NCBI RefSeq assembly: GCF_018069865.1
Contig: NZ_JAGQDG010000002.1
Span: 310,001-374,000 of the forward strand
Source of the DNA: Ideonella paludis
GTDB lineage: Bacteria; Pseudomonadota; Gammaproteobacteria; Burkholderiales; Burkholderiaceae_C
Direction of reading: 5' to 3'
Length of the DNA: 64,000 nucleotides
Translations under genes and position numbers: made by a program
Shown here: in pieces, positions 1 to 10,200 of the stretch
Layout of the letters: every line of letters starts with the position of its first letter
How positions within the stretch are numbered: position 1 is the first letter of the stretch
The notes under the pieces: model-generated
What the model saw: the letters and a program-made list of their open reading frames with translations, nothing else
Databases searched by the model: none
Told to the model about the DNA's origin: nothing

Positions 1-774
1 AAGACCTTCTGCATCCCCCACGGCGGTGGCGGCCCCGGTGTGGGCCCCGTCTGCGTGGTGCAAGACTTGGTGCCCTTCTTGCCCGGCCATGTGGCCGCAG
101 GCCAGCCGCGTGAAGGCGGCGTGGGTGCGGTGAGTGCAGCGCCTCTCGGCAATGCCGCCGTGCTGCCCATCAGCTGGATGTACATCCGCATGATGGGTGC
201 TGAAGGCCTGAAGGCCGCCACCGAAGTGGCGATCTTGAGCGCCAACTATGTGGCGGCCCGCCTCAGCGGCCATTACGACATCCACTTCAGCGGCGGCCAC
301 AGCGGCATCAAGGGCGGTGGCGTGGCACACGAGTGCATCTTGGACCTGCGCCCGCTGAAGGACAGCAGCGGCATTGGCGCTGAAGACGTGGCCAAACGCC
401 TGATCGACTATGGCTTCCATGCGCCCACGCTGAGCTTCCCGGTGGCCGGCACGCTGATGGTGGAGCCCACCGAGAGCGAGCCCAAGGCCGAGCTGGACCG
501 CTTCTGCGACGCCATGATCGCCATCCGCGAAGAGATCGCCAAGGTCGAGCGCGGTGAGTGGCCGCGCGAAGACAACCCGCTGAAGAACGCCCCCCACACC
601 GCCGCCAGCCTGATGGCTGCTGACTGGGCCCATGCTTACAGCCGCGAGCAAGCCGCCTACCCGGTGGCCAGCCTGCGCCAAGCCAAGTACTGGAGCCCTG
701 TGGGGCGTGTGGACAACGTTTACGGCGACCGCAACCTCTTCTGCTCTTGTGTGCCTATGGCCGCTGCTGAATAA
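1..774 (+). CDS. gcvP: Glycine dehydrogenase (decarboxylating), P-protein, C-terminal part
   Basis: This is the 3' end of the glycine cleavage P-protein; the gene runs in frame off the left edge. P-protein is the PLP enzyme that decarboxylates glycine and passes the aminomethyl group to lipoyl GcvH. The first codons give the glycine-rich motif [16 protein letters not shown] of the PLP domain. The rest has the usual C-terminal domain, including LSGHYDI and [18 protein letters not shown], and ends near [14 protein letters not shown] as family members do. About 257 residues of a usual ~950 are present. The gene is followed directly by a glycine riboswitch controlling dadA-sdaA, so the glycine and serine genes sit together. 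Confidence 0.95.
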   Translation, partial: KTFCIPHGGGGPGVGPVCVVQDLVPFLPGHVAAGQPREGGVGAVSAAPLGNAAVLPISWMYIRMMGAEGLKAATEVAILSANYVAARLSGHYDIHFSGGHSGIKGGGVAHECILDLRPLKDSSGIGAEDVAKRLIDYGFHAPTLSFPVAGTLMVEPTESEPKAELDRFCDAMIAIREEIAKVERGEWPREDNPLKNAPHTAASLMAADWAHAYSREQAAYPVASLRQAKYWSPVGRVDNVYGDRNLFCSCVPMAAAE

Positions 775-788
775 TCCACTGTCGTCGC

Positions 789-980
789 ACATCGGGAGAG
801 CCCCGCCCTGAAAAGGAGTGGGCGCCGAAGGAGCAACCGCCCCGGAAACTCTCAGGCAAAAGGACCGATCTGTGACCCGCACTCTGAAGAGCGGCCGGAA
901 CTCGTCATCCGGCCCCCCGCAGGAGCAAGCCTGAAGCGCCACGCTTGGGTGAATCTCTCAGGGTCCAAACAGAGGGGGCC
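789..980 (+). promoter_or_regulatory. Tandem glycine riboswitch upstream of dadA-sdaA
   Basis: Two glycine aptamers lie back to back. Aptamer 1 is closed by ATCGG (791-795) pairing with CCGAT (865-869) and holds the hallmarks GGAGAG, CGCCGAAGGAGCAA and ACTCTCAGGCAAAAGGAC. Aptamer 2 is closed by CTCTG (882-886) pairing with CAGAG (970-974) and holds GCAGGAGCAAGCCTGAAGCGCC and AATCTCTCAGGGTCC-type segments. In this family glycine binding normally turns on glycine-consuming genes. Here the element stands between gcvP and dadA, so the controlled genes are the oxidoreductase and serine deaminase rather than the cleavage system itself. The class call is by motif; folding has not been computed. Confidence 0.93.
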
Positions 981-983
981 TCG

Positions 984-1002
984 CCATCACACGGTGTGAT
1001 GG
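984..1002 (+). terminator. Hairpin downstream of the glycine riboswitch, possible expression platform
   Basis: CCATCACAC and GTGTGATGG form a near-perfect stem around a minimal loop, starting a few bases after aptamer 2 closes. It is followed by the T-rich TCTTCTTGTTT. The T run is interrupted, so a transcription terminator is plausible but not certain. The hairpin lies 37 bases before the dadA start. Confidence 0.45.
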
Positions 1003-1038
1003 TGGGTCTTCTTGTTTGACGCTCTTGAGGTGCACACC

Positions 1039-2313
1039 ATGTCCCCTATCGCTTCGCGTTCTGCCCGCCACATCCTCGTTATCGGTGGCGGCATCACCGG
1101 CGTCACCAGTGCCTATGCCTTGGCCCGCCAAGGCCATCAGGTCACCCTGATTGAACAACACCGCTATGCCGGCATGGAAACCAGCCATGCCAATGGCGGC
1201 CAGCTCTCGGCCTCCAACGCCGAAACCTGGACCCACCCGTCCACCTTGCTCAAGGGCTTGAAGTGGATGTTCAAGCCCGACGCACCCTTGCTGGTCAACC
1301 CCAAGCCCAGCTGGCACAAGCTCTCTTGGTTTGCTGAGTTTGCAGCGGCCATTCCCAAGTACCGCGAGAACACCATCGCCACCGCGCGCTTGGCCATCGC
1401 CGCGCGCGAGCACCTGTTCGGCTGGGCCGAGGCCGAAGGCATTGACTTCGACCTGAAGAAGCAAGGCATCTTGCACATCTACCGCGACAAGGCGGGTTTT
1501 GAGCACGCGGCCAACGTCAGCAAGCTGCTGGCCGAAGGCGGCCTGCCCCGCCGTGCCGTGACGCCTGAAGAAATGCGTGCCATCGAGCCCACGCTGGCCG
1601 GTGATTACTACGGCGGCTTCTACACCGAGAGCGACAGCACCGGTGACATCCACAAGTACACCCATGGCCTGAGCCTCGCCTGCGCCAAGCATGGCGTGAG
1701 CCTGCGCACCGGCCAAGCGGTGAGCCGCGTGGCGAGCGACGGCCAGACCGCCCGCGTGACCTTGGCCAATGGCGAGGTTGTCACCGGCGACGCCGTGGTG
1801 GTGTGCGCCGGCGTGCACAGCCGCGCCATCGGGGCGCAACTGGGCGACCGCCTCAATGTTTACCCCGTCAAGGGCTACTCCATCACCGTGATGTTGAGTG
1901 ACGAGCAAAGCCAAGCGGCCGCACCGCAAGTCAGCCTGCTGGACGACGAGACCAAGCTGGTCACCAGCCGCTTAGGCGTTGACCGCTTCCGCGTGGCGGG
2001 CACCGCAGAGTTCAATGGCTTTAACCGCGACATCCGCGCCGACCGCATCAAGCCCCTGGTGGACTGGGTCAACCAATGCTTCCCCGGCGTCAGCACCCGC
2101 CGCGTGGAGCCCTGGGCCGGCCTGCGGCCCATGATGCCGGACATGCTGCCCCGCGTCGGCCCCGGCCGCATGCCCAATGTGTTCTACAACACCGGCCACG
2201 GCCACTTGGGCTGGACCCTCTCGGCCATCACCGCCCACCAGTTGGCAGGGCATGTGGCGCAGTGGGAAGATGCGCACGCCAGGCCCTCACTCACACGGCC
2301 TGCGCTGGCCTGA
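1039..2313 (+). CDS. dadA: D-amino acid dehydrogenase small subunit-like FAD oxidoreductase
   Basis: This is a 424-residue FAD-dependent oxidoreductase of the DadA/glycine oxidase (DAO) family, which oxidises D-amino acids or glycine-like amines to the oxo acid plus ammonia. The N-terminus carries the dinucleotide fold [22 protein letters not shown], with an acidic residue ending strand 2 (TLIEQ). The C-terminus has the family signature [17 protein letters not shown] and the FAD-proximal [10 protein letters not shown]. Start 1039 is an ATG behind GAGG; an upstream in-frame TTG at 1012 has no such support. It follows the glycine riboswitch and is separated by 37 bases from sdaA, so both are probably co-transcribed under glycine control. 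The true substrate is not shown by the sequence. A second, more distant paralogue is at 47337. Confidence 0.88.
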   Translation: MSPIASRSARHILVIGGGITGVTSAYALARQGHQVTLIEQHRYAGMETSHANGGQLSASNAETWTHPSTLLKGLKWMFKPDAPLLVNPKPSWHKLSWFAEFAAAIPKYRENTIATARLAIAAREHLFGWAEAEGIDFDLKKQGILHIYRDKAGFEHAANVSKLLAEGGLPRRAVTPEEMRAIEPTLAGDYYGGFYTESDSTGDIHKYTHGLSLACAKHGVSLRTGQAVSRVASDGQTARVTLANGEVVTGDAVVVCAGVHSRAIGAQLGDRLNVYPVKGYSITVMLSDEQSQAAAPQVSLLDDETKLVTSRLGVDRFRVAGTAEFNGFNRDIRADRIKPLVDWVNQCFPGVSTRRVEPWAGLRPMMPDMLPRVGPGRMPNVFYNTGHGHLGWTLSAITAHQLAGHVAQWEDAHARPSLTRPALA

Positions 2314-2350
2314 ACCTCGCGCACACACCACACATCCAGGAGAGACAAAC

Positions 2351-3742
<1,392 letters not shown>

Positions 3743-3793
3743 ACTCAGGCGCCTTTGGGGTTCACACCTCGCCCTAGCAGCACCGTGATTCTG

Positions 3794-4279
3794 TTACGGA
3801 TTGGTGCGGACCAATTGGACGTAATAGCGATCTCGTCGGTTAGCTGGTGAAGCATCGCCAAACCAAAACGAGACCCGCCATGCACTCCCATTTCTAGCGA
3901 GGCTAGGCGTAGAAGACCAGAATTCATAACCCCTAATGCCCGGAAAAGCAGCTTTATCAATCGCCTCAACCGGACAACCACGATCAGCAATACTGGCCAG
4001 CTCCTTAACATTCGGCAAGCGCCATCCGCTTAGACCCGAAGCATACTTAAGTGCTTCTTCGTGCGTCATTTTTGGGTCGCCACCAACGCAAGACTGACCA
4101 TTCCACTCATGCCCGACTTTGCATCGTGCCCAAACTAGTCCTGTTTGTTTATCCGTAACCTCTGCGCCATTTACTTGAAATCGTTGCTCTGTTGGCCAGG
4201 TCGGGCAACTGGCGTGCGCACAACTGCCAATCAGCAGAAATATAATCAGTGCACTTCGACAAATTGAAAGATCACTCAT
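3794..4279 (-). CDS. Secreted DUF1566 (Lcl C-terminal domain) protein
   Basis: A 161-residue protein with a cleavable signal peptide (hydrophobic residues ~9-20, SCAHASC) followed by one DUF1566/Lcl_C domain. The domain is recognised by TDKQTGLVWARC, ALKYASGLSGWRLPNVKEL and YEFWSSTPS, the usual D-x-x-T-G-L-x-W, W-R-L-P-x-x-x-E-L and F-W-S-S/T signature. The role of DUF1566 proteins is poorly defined; many are surface or secreted. The gene points away from sdaA and lies just downstream of a second DUF1566 gene on the same strand. Both sit in DNA less GC-rich than their neighbours, which suggests a transferred pair. Confidence 0.8.
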   Translation of the reverse strand: MSDLSICRSALIIFLLIGSCAHASCPTWPTEQRFQVNGAEVTDKQTGLVWARCKVGHEWNGQSCVGGDPKMTHEEALKYASGLSGWRLPNVKELASIADRGCPVEAIDKAAFPGIRGYEFWSSTPSLARNGSAWRVSFWFGDASPANRRDRYYVQLVRTNP

Positions 4280-4360
4280 ACTTCACATCATCCAAAATAA
4301 TCATTATCATCTCAAATTCTTCGCAAAGCATCACTTTGCTACTCCAGTAATTCCTTCTTT

Positions 4361-5947
4361 TTATTGACCCGATCGAACCAATCGAACAGCACCGATTTTT
4401 TCATTCTTTAGATGATTAGCATACGGCACACCTTCATAGGTCAAGGTCCAAGCCATATCTAGATCCATAACAAAAACGGTTGAAGCCCAAAAACTTGTCG
4501 GCGAAAGGCCAAACCACTCATGATTAAAAACTGGACCAGGTTGAGCCAAGCTAAAGTCAACAAGATTATGAAGCTCCGCAATAGTTGGTAAACGCCAGTC
4601 ATGAAATCCACACAATCCACTGGCATTTACTGCTGCAACTTTACTACTTGCGTCATCAAGGCGACCATCCCCAACATTACTATACCTGTTGGCAACTGAT
4701 CTAAATCCACTACCTGTAGTACCTTCCCACATTAGACCAGTCACTTTATCAACAACACACTCATCTTTTCCATACCTGCCAAAAGTGCTGTAGCCCAACG
4801 GATTATTTGCGCCACGCATACCGTCTTGTTTTCCCTCACCCGACAGAGCTATGGCCTCAGGACTGCGACAGCTGACAAGCACATCACTACCCGCCTTAAA
4901 GCACTGCTCACCAGTTATTCCTGTATGGGGCAGCTTACCGGTTAGAAGAGGTGGAATCGGAAAATCAATGGTTACGGGCATTTGCCAACGGATCAAAGCC
5001 TGTCCATCGCGACTGCTCATCACCGCAGCTGCCAAATTACCATTGCTGACGACTCCTTCGACCTCGCAACTAAACACGCGCTCCGTGTCCGATGCTGAAG
5101 CTTGTTCAGCCACATTACTACAGCTTTCAATTACAACATCTAATTGCGGATCCAACAGCAAACCTGAGCCAATGACCTTAAGACTAACTGCCTCTCCGTT
5201 TCGGACTGATTTTTGACCGTAACCACCCGTGGTTGGCGATGACCATACGACTTCGGTGACATTACTTTCAATAGTTATTTCAGCAGCACCTTTCAATACG
5301 CCACCTTGACGAATTTCAATAGTACGCCGACCCATTATATAAAATGTGCAGCGAAACTCCAAAGTATCGCGCAAAACACGCAATGGTGGCTCACAACTCC
5401 CTCGACTATCATCTTTAGGGATAACTTCAAACCCGCCTTCCGCCAAATTTACATCCGTGTATCTAATAACTGTGGACGCTGCGCGTATTGCGCTCGTCGG
5501 CACTATATCCGGAAGGTTTACATTGATAACAAAAACATTCCCTCTCGCACCCACGAAGCCTTTATCATTAACGACTGCCGCGCTAAATCGATGCTCTCCC
5601 TCTGCCAGTGGAACGAATGGAATGAATTTCCATTGAAGGCCATCGACCGTAGCAAAAGGACTAAGTGGAATATCACCATCGAAAATTTGCAGCCTCTCCC
5701 CAGTCTTCAATTCTGAACTAAGTATTCCACTCAACTGTGGGGCGCTATCGCTGACGGCTCCGCCTGATGGTATCCAACCCACGTCAGAATTCACACCAGA
5801 AATATTAACCACTGGAGTGGATGGCGCGATATCACTTCCTCCCCCACAAGCGGACAAAAAACCTATAAAAAGGCCTACAAAAAGCCATCGGGCGGAAATT
5901 TCAACGGCAAGACCAAAATTGCCTTTAAAGCAGATTTCCCAGATCAT
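4361..5947 (-). CDS. Lipoprotein with C-terminal DUF1566 domain
   Basis: A 528-residue predicted lipoprotein. Residues ~18-34 are a hydrophobic signal ending in the lipobox LSAC, followed by a GGGS linker. The middle (~45-370) looks like beta-rich, Ig-like extracellular repeats, for example LAEGEHRFSAAVVNDKG; no family is named with confidence. The last ~140 residues are a DUF1566/Lcl_C domain (VVDKVTGLMWEGTTG, HDWRLPTIAELHNLV, SFWAST). The coding DNA is clearly AT-richer than the surrounding genes. Function is unknown; a surface-exposed adhesive or binding role is inference from architecture only. Confidence 0.75.
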   Translation of the reverse strand: MIWEICFKGNFGLAVEISARWLFVGLFIGFLSACGGGSDIAPSTPVVNISGVNSDVGWIPSGGAVSDSAPQLSGILSSELKTGERLQIFDGDIPLSPFATVDGLQWKFIPFVPLAEGEHRFSAAVVNDKGFVGARGNVFVINVNLPDIVPTSAIRAASTVIRYTDVNLAEGGFEVIPKDDSRGSCEPPLRVLRDTLEFRCTFYIMGRRTIEIRQGGVLKGAAEITIESNVTEVVWSSPTTGGYGQKSVRNGEAVSLKVIGSGLLLDPQLDVVIESCSNVAEQASASDTERVFSCEVEGVVSNGNLAAAVMSSRDGQALIRWQMPVTIDFPIPPLLTGKLPHTGITGEQCFKAGSDVLVSCRSPEAIALSGEGKQDGMRGANNPLGYSTFGRYGKDECVVDKVTGLMWEGTTGSGFRSVANRYSNVGDGRLDDASSKVAAVNASGLCGFHDWRLPTIAELHNLVDFSLAQPGPVFNHEWFGLSPTSFWASTVFVMDLDMAWTLTYEGVPYANHLKNEKIGAVRLVRSGQ

Positions 5948-6215
5948 CGATTCACCAATTTTTTAATAACTTTTCACTTAAGTCATCACTTTGATGCCTT
6001 AGTCAAAAACCATTCCCACACCAAGCTTTACACCAAAATATATTCGAGTCTATCATTTGTGGATTCAAAGTCCCCGCCGCCGAACATCAGCAAAAACACT
6101 CTTGCGACGTGCCTCGAAGGATGGCCTCATGATGCGCCTGCATCATTGCTGCGCGCACGCACCAACAGAGTACCGTTCTTCCGTCTATTGCGCCCTTCAT
6201 CGATGCCTGCGATCC
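5948..6215. other. AT-rich spacer between the lipoprotein gene and the GNAT remnant
   Basis: No gene is recognisable here. The left ~110 bases are AT-rich and would hold the promoter of the minus-strand lipoprotein gene. GC content rises again after about 6060. An open frame from 6057 leads into the GNAT-like remnant, but its first ~50 codons match nothing I recognise. Confidence 0.4.
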
Positions 6216-6356
6216 GACATCGCCGCCTATGCCCTGTTGGTGGATGCCAAAGACGATGCCGCAGCCGCCTTTTATTGGCACCACGGGTTCATCGCCTTGC
6301 CCAACTCGCCGCTGAGCCTGTTCCTGCCTTTAGCGACGGTGGCTCAGCTGGGCTGA
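6216..6356 (+). pseudogene. C-terminal remnant of a GNAT acetyltransferase (TacT/AtaT toxin-like)
   Basis: The last ~46 residues of this frame resemble the C-terminus of TacT-type GNAT toxins: ALLVDAKDDAAAAFYWHHGF followed by IALPNSPLSLFLPLATV, matching the family pattern of V-x-A-K-D-x-A-A-x-F-Y, G-F, P-x-P and L-F-L-P. No acetyl-CoA loop (Q/R-x-x-G-x-G/A) or other GNAT part is present in any upstream frame, and no DUF1778 antitoxin gene is adjacent. It is therefore read as a broken gene at the edge of the AT-rich island. The short length makes the call tentative. Confidence 0.6.
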
Positions 6357-6359
6357 CTG

Positions 6360-7868
6360 TCAGTTGCCTTCAATCCAGGCGCCAAGCGCTTTCAGGTCCA
6401 ATTGCCCCTCCACTTCATCCGCCAGCCGCTCCAAGCTCGCCTCGCGCAGCGCATTCAAATCCACCGCTTGCGCCCCCTGCCACCCGGCCCAGCGCAGCAG
6501 TGCGGCTTGCGCAGCAGGCTCGTCGAACAGGCCGTGAACGTAGCTGCCCAGAACTTGGCCGTCGGCTGAGCAAGCGCCGTCGGGCCGCAGGCTGCCGTCT
6601 GAGTCACGCAACACGGCTGAAGGTTGTTGCAAGGCGGGGCCGGCGCTGACGCCGAGGTGGATTTCATAACCTTGGAGTTGAGCCTCCTCGCCAGCCCACA
6701 CACCGCAGAGTTGACCCTGCACTTGGCGGAGCTGCTTTTCAGCGGCCAAGGTGGTGTGCATGTCCAGCAGGCCCAGGCCCGCAGCGTGGCCGCCGCCTTC
6801 CAAACCGTGGGGGTCGCTGAGGCTTAGGCCCAGCATCTGGAAACCGCCGCACACCCCTAAGAGCTTGCCGCCATAGCGCAAGTGGCGCTGGATCGCCGCC
6901 TCGTGGCCCTGCTCGCGCAGCCAGCGCAGGTCGGCCTGCACGTTTTTGCTGCCCGGCAAGATCAGCAGGTCGCAGGGCGGGATGGGCTGACCGGGGCCGA
7001 CCCAGGTCACGGCCAGCGCCGGGTTGGCGCGCAGCGCGTCCAGGTCGGTGTGGTTGCTGATGCGGGGATAGACCAGCACGGCCACGCGCAGGTGCGTGGC
7101 CTGGCCGCTGGCAGTTCGTTGGGTGGCGATGGCATCTTCGGCATCCAAGTGCAGGCCCATCAGATATCGCAGCACGCCCAGTGTTGGCTTGCCGGTGCGC
7201 TCGGTCAGCCAATCCACGCCGGGCATCAGCAGTGAGACATCGCCCCGAAAGCGGTTGATGACGAAGCCTTTGATCAGGTCTTGCTCTTCTGGGGCCAGGC
7301 AGTTGAGCGTGCCGGTGAGGTGGGCAAACACCCCGCCGCGGTCGATGTCGGCCACCAGCAGCACCGGCACTTGGTGCGGCAGCGCAAAACCCATATTGGC
7401 AATGTCGCGGTCGCGCAGGTTCACCTCAGCGGGGCTGCCCGCGCCTTCGACCAGCACCACGTCGTAGTCGCGGCGCAGGCGTTGCCAGCTTTCTCGCACA
7501 GCCTCGAAGGCAATCGTCTTGTACTCGTGATAAGCCCGCGCATCCATCTCATGGCGGGCCTGGCCGTGAATGATGATTTGCGCCCCGGTGTCAGAGCTGG
7601 GCTTGATCAGCACCGGGTTCATGTCCACCGTGGGGGCCACGCGCGCGGCCTGGGCTTGCAGGGCTTGGGCGCGGCCGATCTCGCCGCCGTCGGCGGTGAC
7701 GGCGCTGTTGAGCGCCATGTTCTGTGGTTTGAAGGGCGCCACCCGCACGCCCTGGCGGGCCAGCACCCGGCATAGGCCCGCAACCAAGGTGGTTTTGCCG
7801 GCGTCGGAGGTACAGCCTTGCACCATCAAGGCGCCCTTCAGGCGCTGAGCGCGTTCCCGGCTCGTCAT
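6360..7868 (-). CDS. cobQ: Cobyric acid synthase
   Basis: A 502-residue glutamine-dependent amidotransferase that amidates four carboxylates of adenosylcobyrinic acid a,c-diamide. The N-terminal P-loop-like ATP domain shows [14 protein letters not shown], and the metal/nucleotide region shows [19 protein letters not shown]. The C-terminal class I glutaminase-like domain has the nucleophile elbow [12 protein letters not shown] and a downstream YEIHLG histidine. Its ATG overlaps the btuF stop (ATGA), so the genes are translationally coupled. It is the last gene of the riboswitch-controlled operon; other late cobalamin genes are not in the window. Confidence 0.94.
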   Translation of the reverse strand: MTSRERAQRLKGALMVQGCTSDAGKTTLVAGLCRVLARQGVRVAPFKPQNMALNSAVTADGGEIGRAQALQAQAARVAPTVDMNPVLIKPSSDTGAQIIIHGQARHEMDARAYHEYKTIAFEAVRESWQRLRRDYDVVLVEGAGSPAEVNLRDRDIANMGFALPHQVPVLLVADIDRGGVFAHLTGTLNCLAPEEQDLIKGFVINRFRGDVSLLMPGVDWLTERTGKPTLGVLRYLMGLHLDAEDAIATQRTASGQATHLRVAVLVYPRISNHTDLDALRANPALAVTWVGPGQPIPPCDLLILPGSKNVQADLRWLREQGHEAAIQRHLRYGGKLLGVCGGFQMLGLSLSDPHGLEGGGHAAGLGLLDMHTTLAAEKQLRQVQGQLCGVWAGEEAQLQGYEIHLGVSAGPALQQPSAVLRDSDGSLRPDGACSADGQVLGSYVHGLFDEPAAQAALLRWAGWQGAQAVDLNALREASLERLADEVEGQLDLKALGAWIEGN

Positions 7869-8779
7869 GGCGCTTGCTTCACCGGCTGGCCTTGGCGAAC
7901 TAGCTCGAGGCCTTCACAGATGCGCCGCGCGCCCACCAGGATGCGCGGGCTGTGGCGGCTGATGTAGTCGCCATGCACCGCGATCACGGCTTGCTTGGCC
8001 AGGGGCGCAAAGTGTTTGAAGTGGCGCCACGGGGCCAGCGCTTCGTCCAGCTTGCCTTCGCCAGTGCTGGTGGCCAAGGCTTGCGGCAGGGCGGCCAGCA
8101 CGGCCTCCACACTCACCTGCGGCACCAGCACGGGCTGTTGGCCAAACACATTGCGGCCGCCGCACAGGCGCAGCACATCGCCGATCACGTGCTGGTCATT
8201 CACCGTCAGCAAGGGCTGGTGCCAGATTTGATAGAACACGGCCACGGGCGGGCGCTGGCTGTAGCGGGCGCGCAAAGCCAGCAGCTCGGCCTCATAGGCC
8301 TGCGCGGCCTTGGTGGCGGTGCTGGCGGTGCCCATCAGCACACCCAGGCGGCGCAGGGTGTCGCCAATCTGCGCCAGGCTGTGGGGCTCGCTGTGGAACA
8401 TGGGCAGCTTCAAGGCGCGCAAACGTTCCAATTGCGCCGCCGAGTTGCCGTGAGGCCAGATGACCAACAGGTCGGGCTGCAGGCTGGCAATGCGCTCCAA
8501 ATCCAGCCCATGGGCGTCGCCCACGATGGGCACAGCTTTGGCGGCCTCGGGGTAGTCGCTATAGCGCATGGTGCCCACCAGTTGGGCGCCGCCGCCCGCC
8601 GCAAAGATCAGCTCCGTGGCATGCGGTGCAAAGCTGATGATGCGCTGGGCGGGCCGGGGCAGGCTGACGATGCGGCCGTCATCGTCGGTGGTGCTCACCG
8701 GCGCCTGCGCCAATACCCCTTGAGCCAAGGCCCACGCGCTCACGCCCAGCAGCCAATGCAAAGCTTTCTTCACGCCCAT
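7865..8779 (-). CDS. btuF: Cobalamin ABC transporter periplasmic binding protein
   Basis: A 304-residue class III periplasmic binding protein with a signal peptide (residues 1-24, ending VLAQA). The domain opens with [27 protein letters not shown], typical of BtuF/FhuD-type proteins, and continues with [23 protein letters not shown]. The position between cobO and cobQ, in an operon with btuB, btuC and btuD under a cobalamin riboswitch, supports vitamin B12 or a corrinoid as ligand. The start lies one base after the cobO stop. Confidence 0.9.
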   Translation of the reverse strand: MGVKKALHWLLGVSAWALAQGVLAQAPVSTTDDDGRIVSLPRPAQRIISFAPHATELIFAAGGGAQLVGTMRYSDYPEAAKAVPIVGDAHGLDLERIASLQPDLLVIWPHGNSAAQLERLRALKLPMFHSEPHSLAQIGDTLRRLGVLMGTASTATKAAQAYEAELLALRARYSQRPPVAVFYQIWHQPLLTVNDQHVIGDVLRLCGGRNVFGQQPVLVPQVSVEAVLAALPQALATSTGEGKLDEALAPWRHFKHFAPLAKQAVIAVHGDYISRHSPRILVGARRICEGLELVRQGQPVKQAP

Positions 8780-8780
8780 C

Positions 8781-9389
8781 TCAAAACTCCACGCCGGGCT
8801 GCGCCCGAATGCCTTGTTTGAAAGCGTGTTTGACCGCGCTCACCTCGCTGACCGTGTGGGCGGCGGCCACCAGCGCGTCGGGCGCCCCACGGCCCGTGAC
8901 GACCACATGCTGCATGGCCGGGCGCGCGGCCAAGTCGGCCAGCACGGCGTCGGTGTCGAGGTAGCCTTTGTTGAGGACGATGTTCAGCTCATCCAGCAGC
9001 ACCAGGCCCACATCAGCCCGCTGCAGCAAGCCCTGGGCAATGGCCCAGCCCTCTTGCGCCTTCTGAACATCGCGTTCGCGGTTCTGGGTTTCCCAGGTAA
9101 AGCCCTCGCCACAAACGTGATAACTCACCTCTTGCGGAAAGCGACGGAAAAAGCTCTCTTCACCCGTGGCGCGCGATCCCTTGATGAACTGCACCACGCC
9201 GACCTTCAGGCCATGGCCCAAGGCCCGCGCCACCATGCCAAAGCCAGAGCTGCTCTTGCCCTTGCCGGGGCCGGTGATGACCAGCAACACGCCGCAGTCC
9301 GTCTGCGCGGCCGCAATGCGGGCATCCACCGCCGCTTTGGTTTTGGCCATCAGGGTTTGATGGCGTTGGGCGTCTTCGGTTTGGCTCAT
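8781..9389 (-). CDS. cobO: Cob(I)alamin adenosyltransferase (CobO/BtuR type)
   Basis: A 202-residue ATP:corrinoid adenosyltransferase of the CobA/CobO/BtuR family, which adenosylates reduced cobalt to give adenosylcobalamin. The P-loop is GPGKGKSS (residues ~40-47), followed by ARALGHGLKVGVVQFIKG. The acidic strand LVLLDELNIVLNKGYL and the end VTGRGAPDAL are also standard. It sits between btuD and btuF with eight- and one-base spacers, so imported corrinoid would be activated by the same operon that imports it. Confidence 0.94.
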   Translation of the reverse strand: MSQTEDAQRHQTLMAKTKAAVDARIAAAQTDCGVLLVITGPGKGKSSSGFGMVARALGHGLKVGVVQFIKGSRATGEESFFRRFPQEVSYHVCGEGFTWETQNRERDVQKAQEGWAIAQGLLQRADVGLVLLDELNIVLNKGYLDTDAVLADLAARPAMQHVVVTGRGAPDALVAAAHTVSEVSAVKHAFKQGIRAQPGVEF

Positions 9390-9396
9390 GTTTCAG

Positions 9397-10200
9397 TTAG
9401 GTCGGTAACCACCAGCTTTGGCCTTGGGCCTCCAGGCGGGTCAAACGGTGGCCAAAGGCAGCGCTCAGCAAGGGTTCGGTCATCACCTCCGCCACGGGCC
9501 CGGCCAGAACTCGGCCGCTGCCTTGAATGAGCAATACATGGGTGGCGACACGCTGGGCTAGGCTCAGGTCGTGCACCGACATGACAACGCAGCGTTGGCG
9601 CCCTGTGACCTCTTGGGACAGCAAGCTCAGCATGCGCTGCTGCTGGGCCAAGTCCAGATGGGCCAACGGCTCGTCCAGCAGCAGCAAGGGCGGGTCTTGG
9701 GTCAGCACCGTGGCCAGGGCCACGCGCTGGCGTTCACCGCCGGAGAGTGTGGTCACATCGCGCTCGGCCAAGGCGCCCAGGCCCACGCGCTCCAACGCGG
9801 CCATGGCGATGGCGTGCTCCGAGACGCCTTCCCATTGCCAGCGCGAGAGATGCGGATGCCGCCCTTGCAAGACCACCTCCAGCACCGAGGCGCTGAAGGC
9901 GTCATGCACAGCTTGGGGCACGAGGCCCCGCCAGCAGGCTTGCTCGACCAAGGGCCAGTCTGCCAAGGGCTTGCCGCCCAGGTGGACCTCACCGGCCGTG
10001 GGCGGGCGGGCGCCGGCCAAGGTGTGCAGCAACTGCGTCTTGCCAGCGCCATTGGGGCCCAGCAAGCACCAGAACTGGCCCGGCTCAGCGCTCAGGTTCA
10101 GGCCCTGCACCAACATGCGTTGGGGGCGCAGGCCTGTAGCCCTGGACGCCGGGGGCACCGCCACCGTCAGGTTGCTTACCCGCAGCAGCGGCGCGCTCAT
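9397..10200 (-). CDS. btuD: Cobalamin ABC transporter ATP-binding protein
   Basis: A 267-residue ABC ATPase of the iron-siderophore/B12 importer class. It has Walker A GPNGAGKT (~48-55), the ABC signature LSGGE (~152-156) and Walker B LLLLDEP (~172-178), followed by the D-loop AHLD and the switch histidine VMSVHD. It overlaps the end of btuC by four bases and precedes cobO by seven. Cobalamin specificity comes from context; the sequence alone would also fit a siderophore importer. Confidence 0.9.
   Translation of the reverse strand: MSAPLLRVSNLTVAVPPASRATGLRPQRMLVQGLNLSAEPGQFWCLLGPNGAGKTQLLHTLAGARPPTAGEVHLGGKPLADWPLVEQACWRGLVPQAVHDAFSASVLEVVLQGRHPHLSRWQWEGVSEHAIAMAALERVGLGALAERDVTTLSGGERQRVALATVLTQDPPLLLLDEPLAHLDLAQQQRMLSLLSQEVTGRQRCVVMSVHDLSLAQRVATHVLLIQGSGRVLAGPVAEVMTEPLLSAAFGHRLTRLEAQGQSWWLPT

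Noticed and set aside
3745-4011. A short minus-strand frame overlapping the small DUF1566 gene
   Set aside because: The overlapping frame encodes a complete signal peptide and DUF1566 signature, so this one is a shadow.
6059-6649. A plus-strand frame running from the spacer into cobQ antisense
   Set aside because: Most of it is opposite cobQ and is proline/arginine-rich. Only the neighbouring frame shows GNAT similarity.
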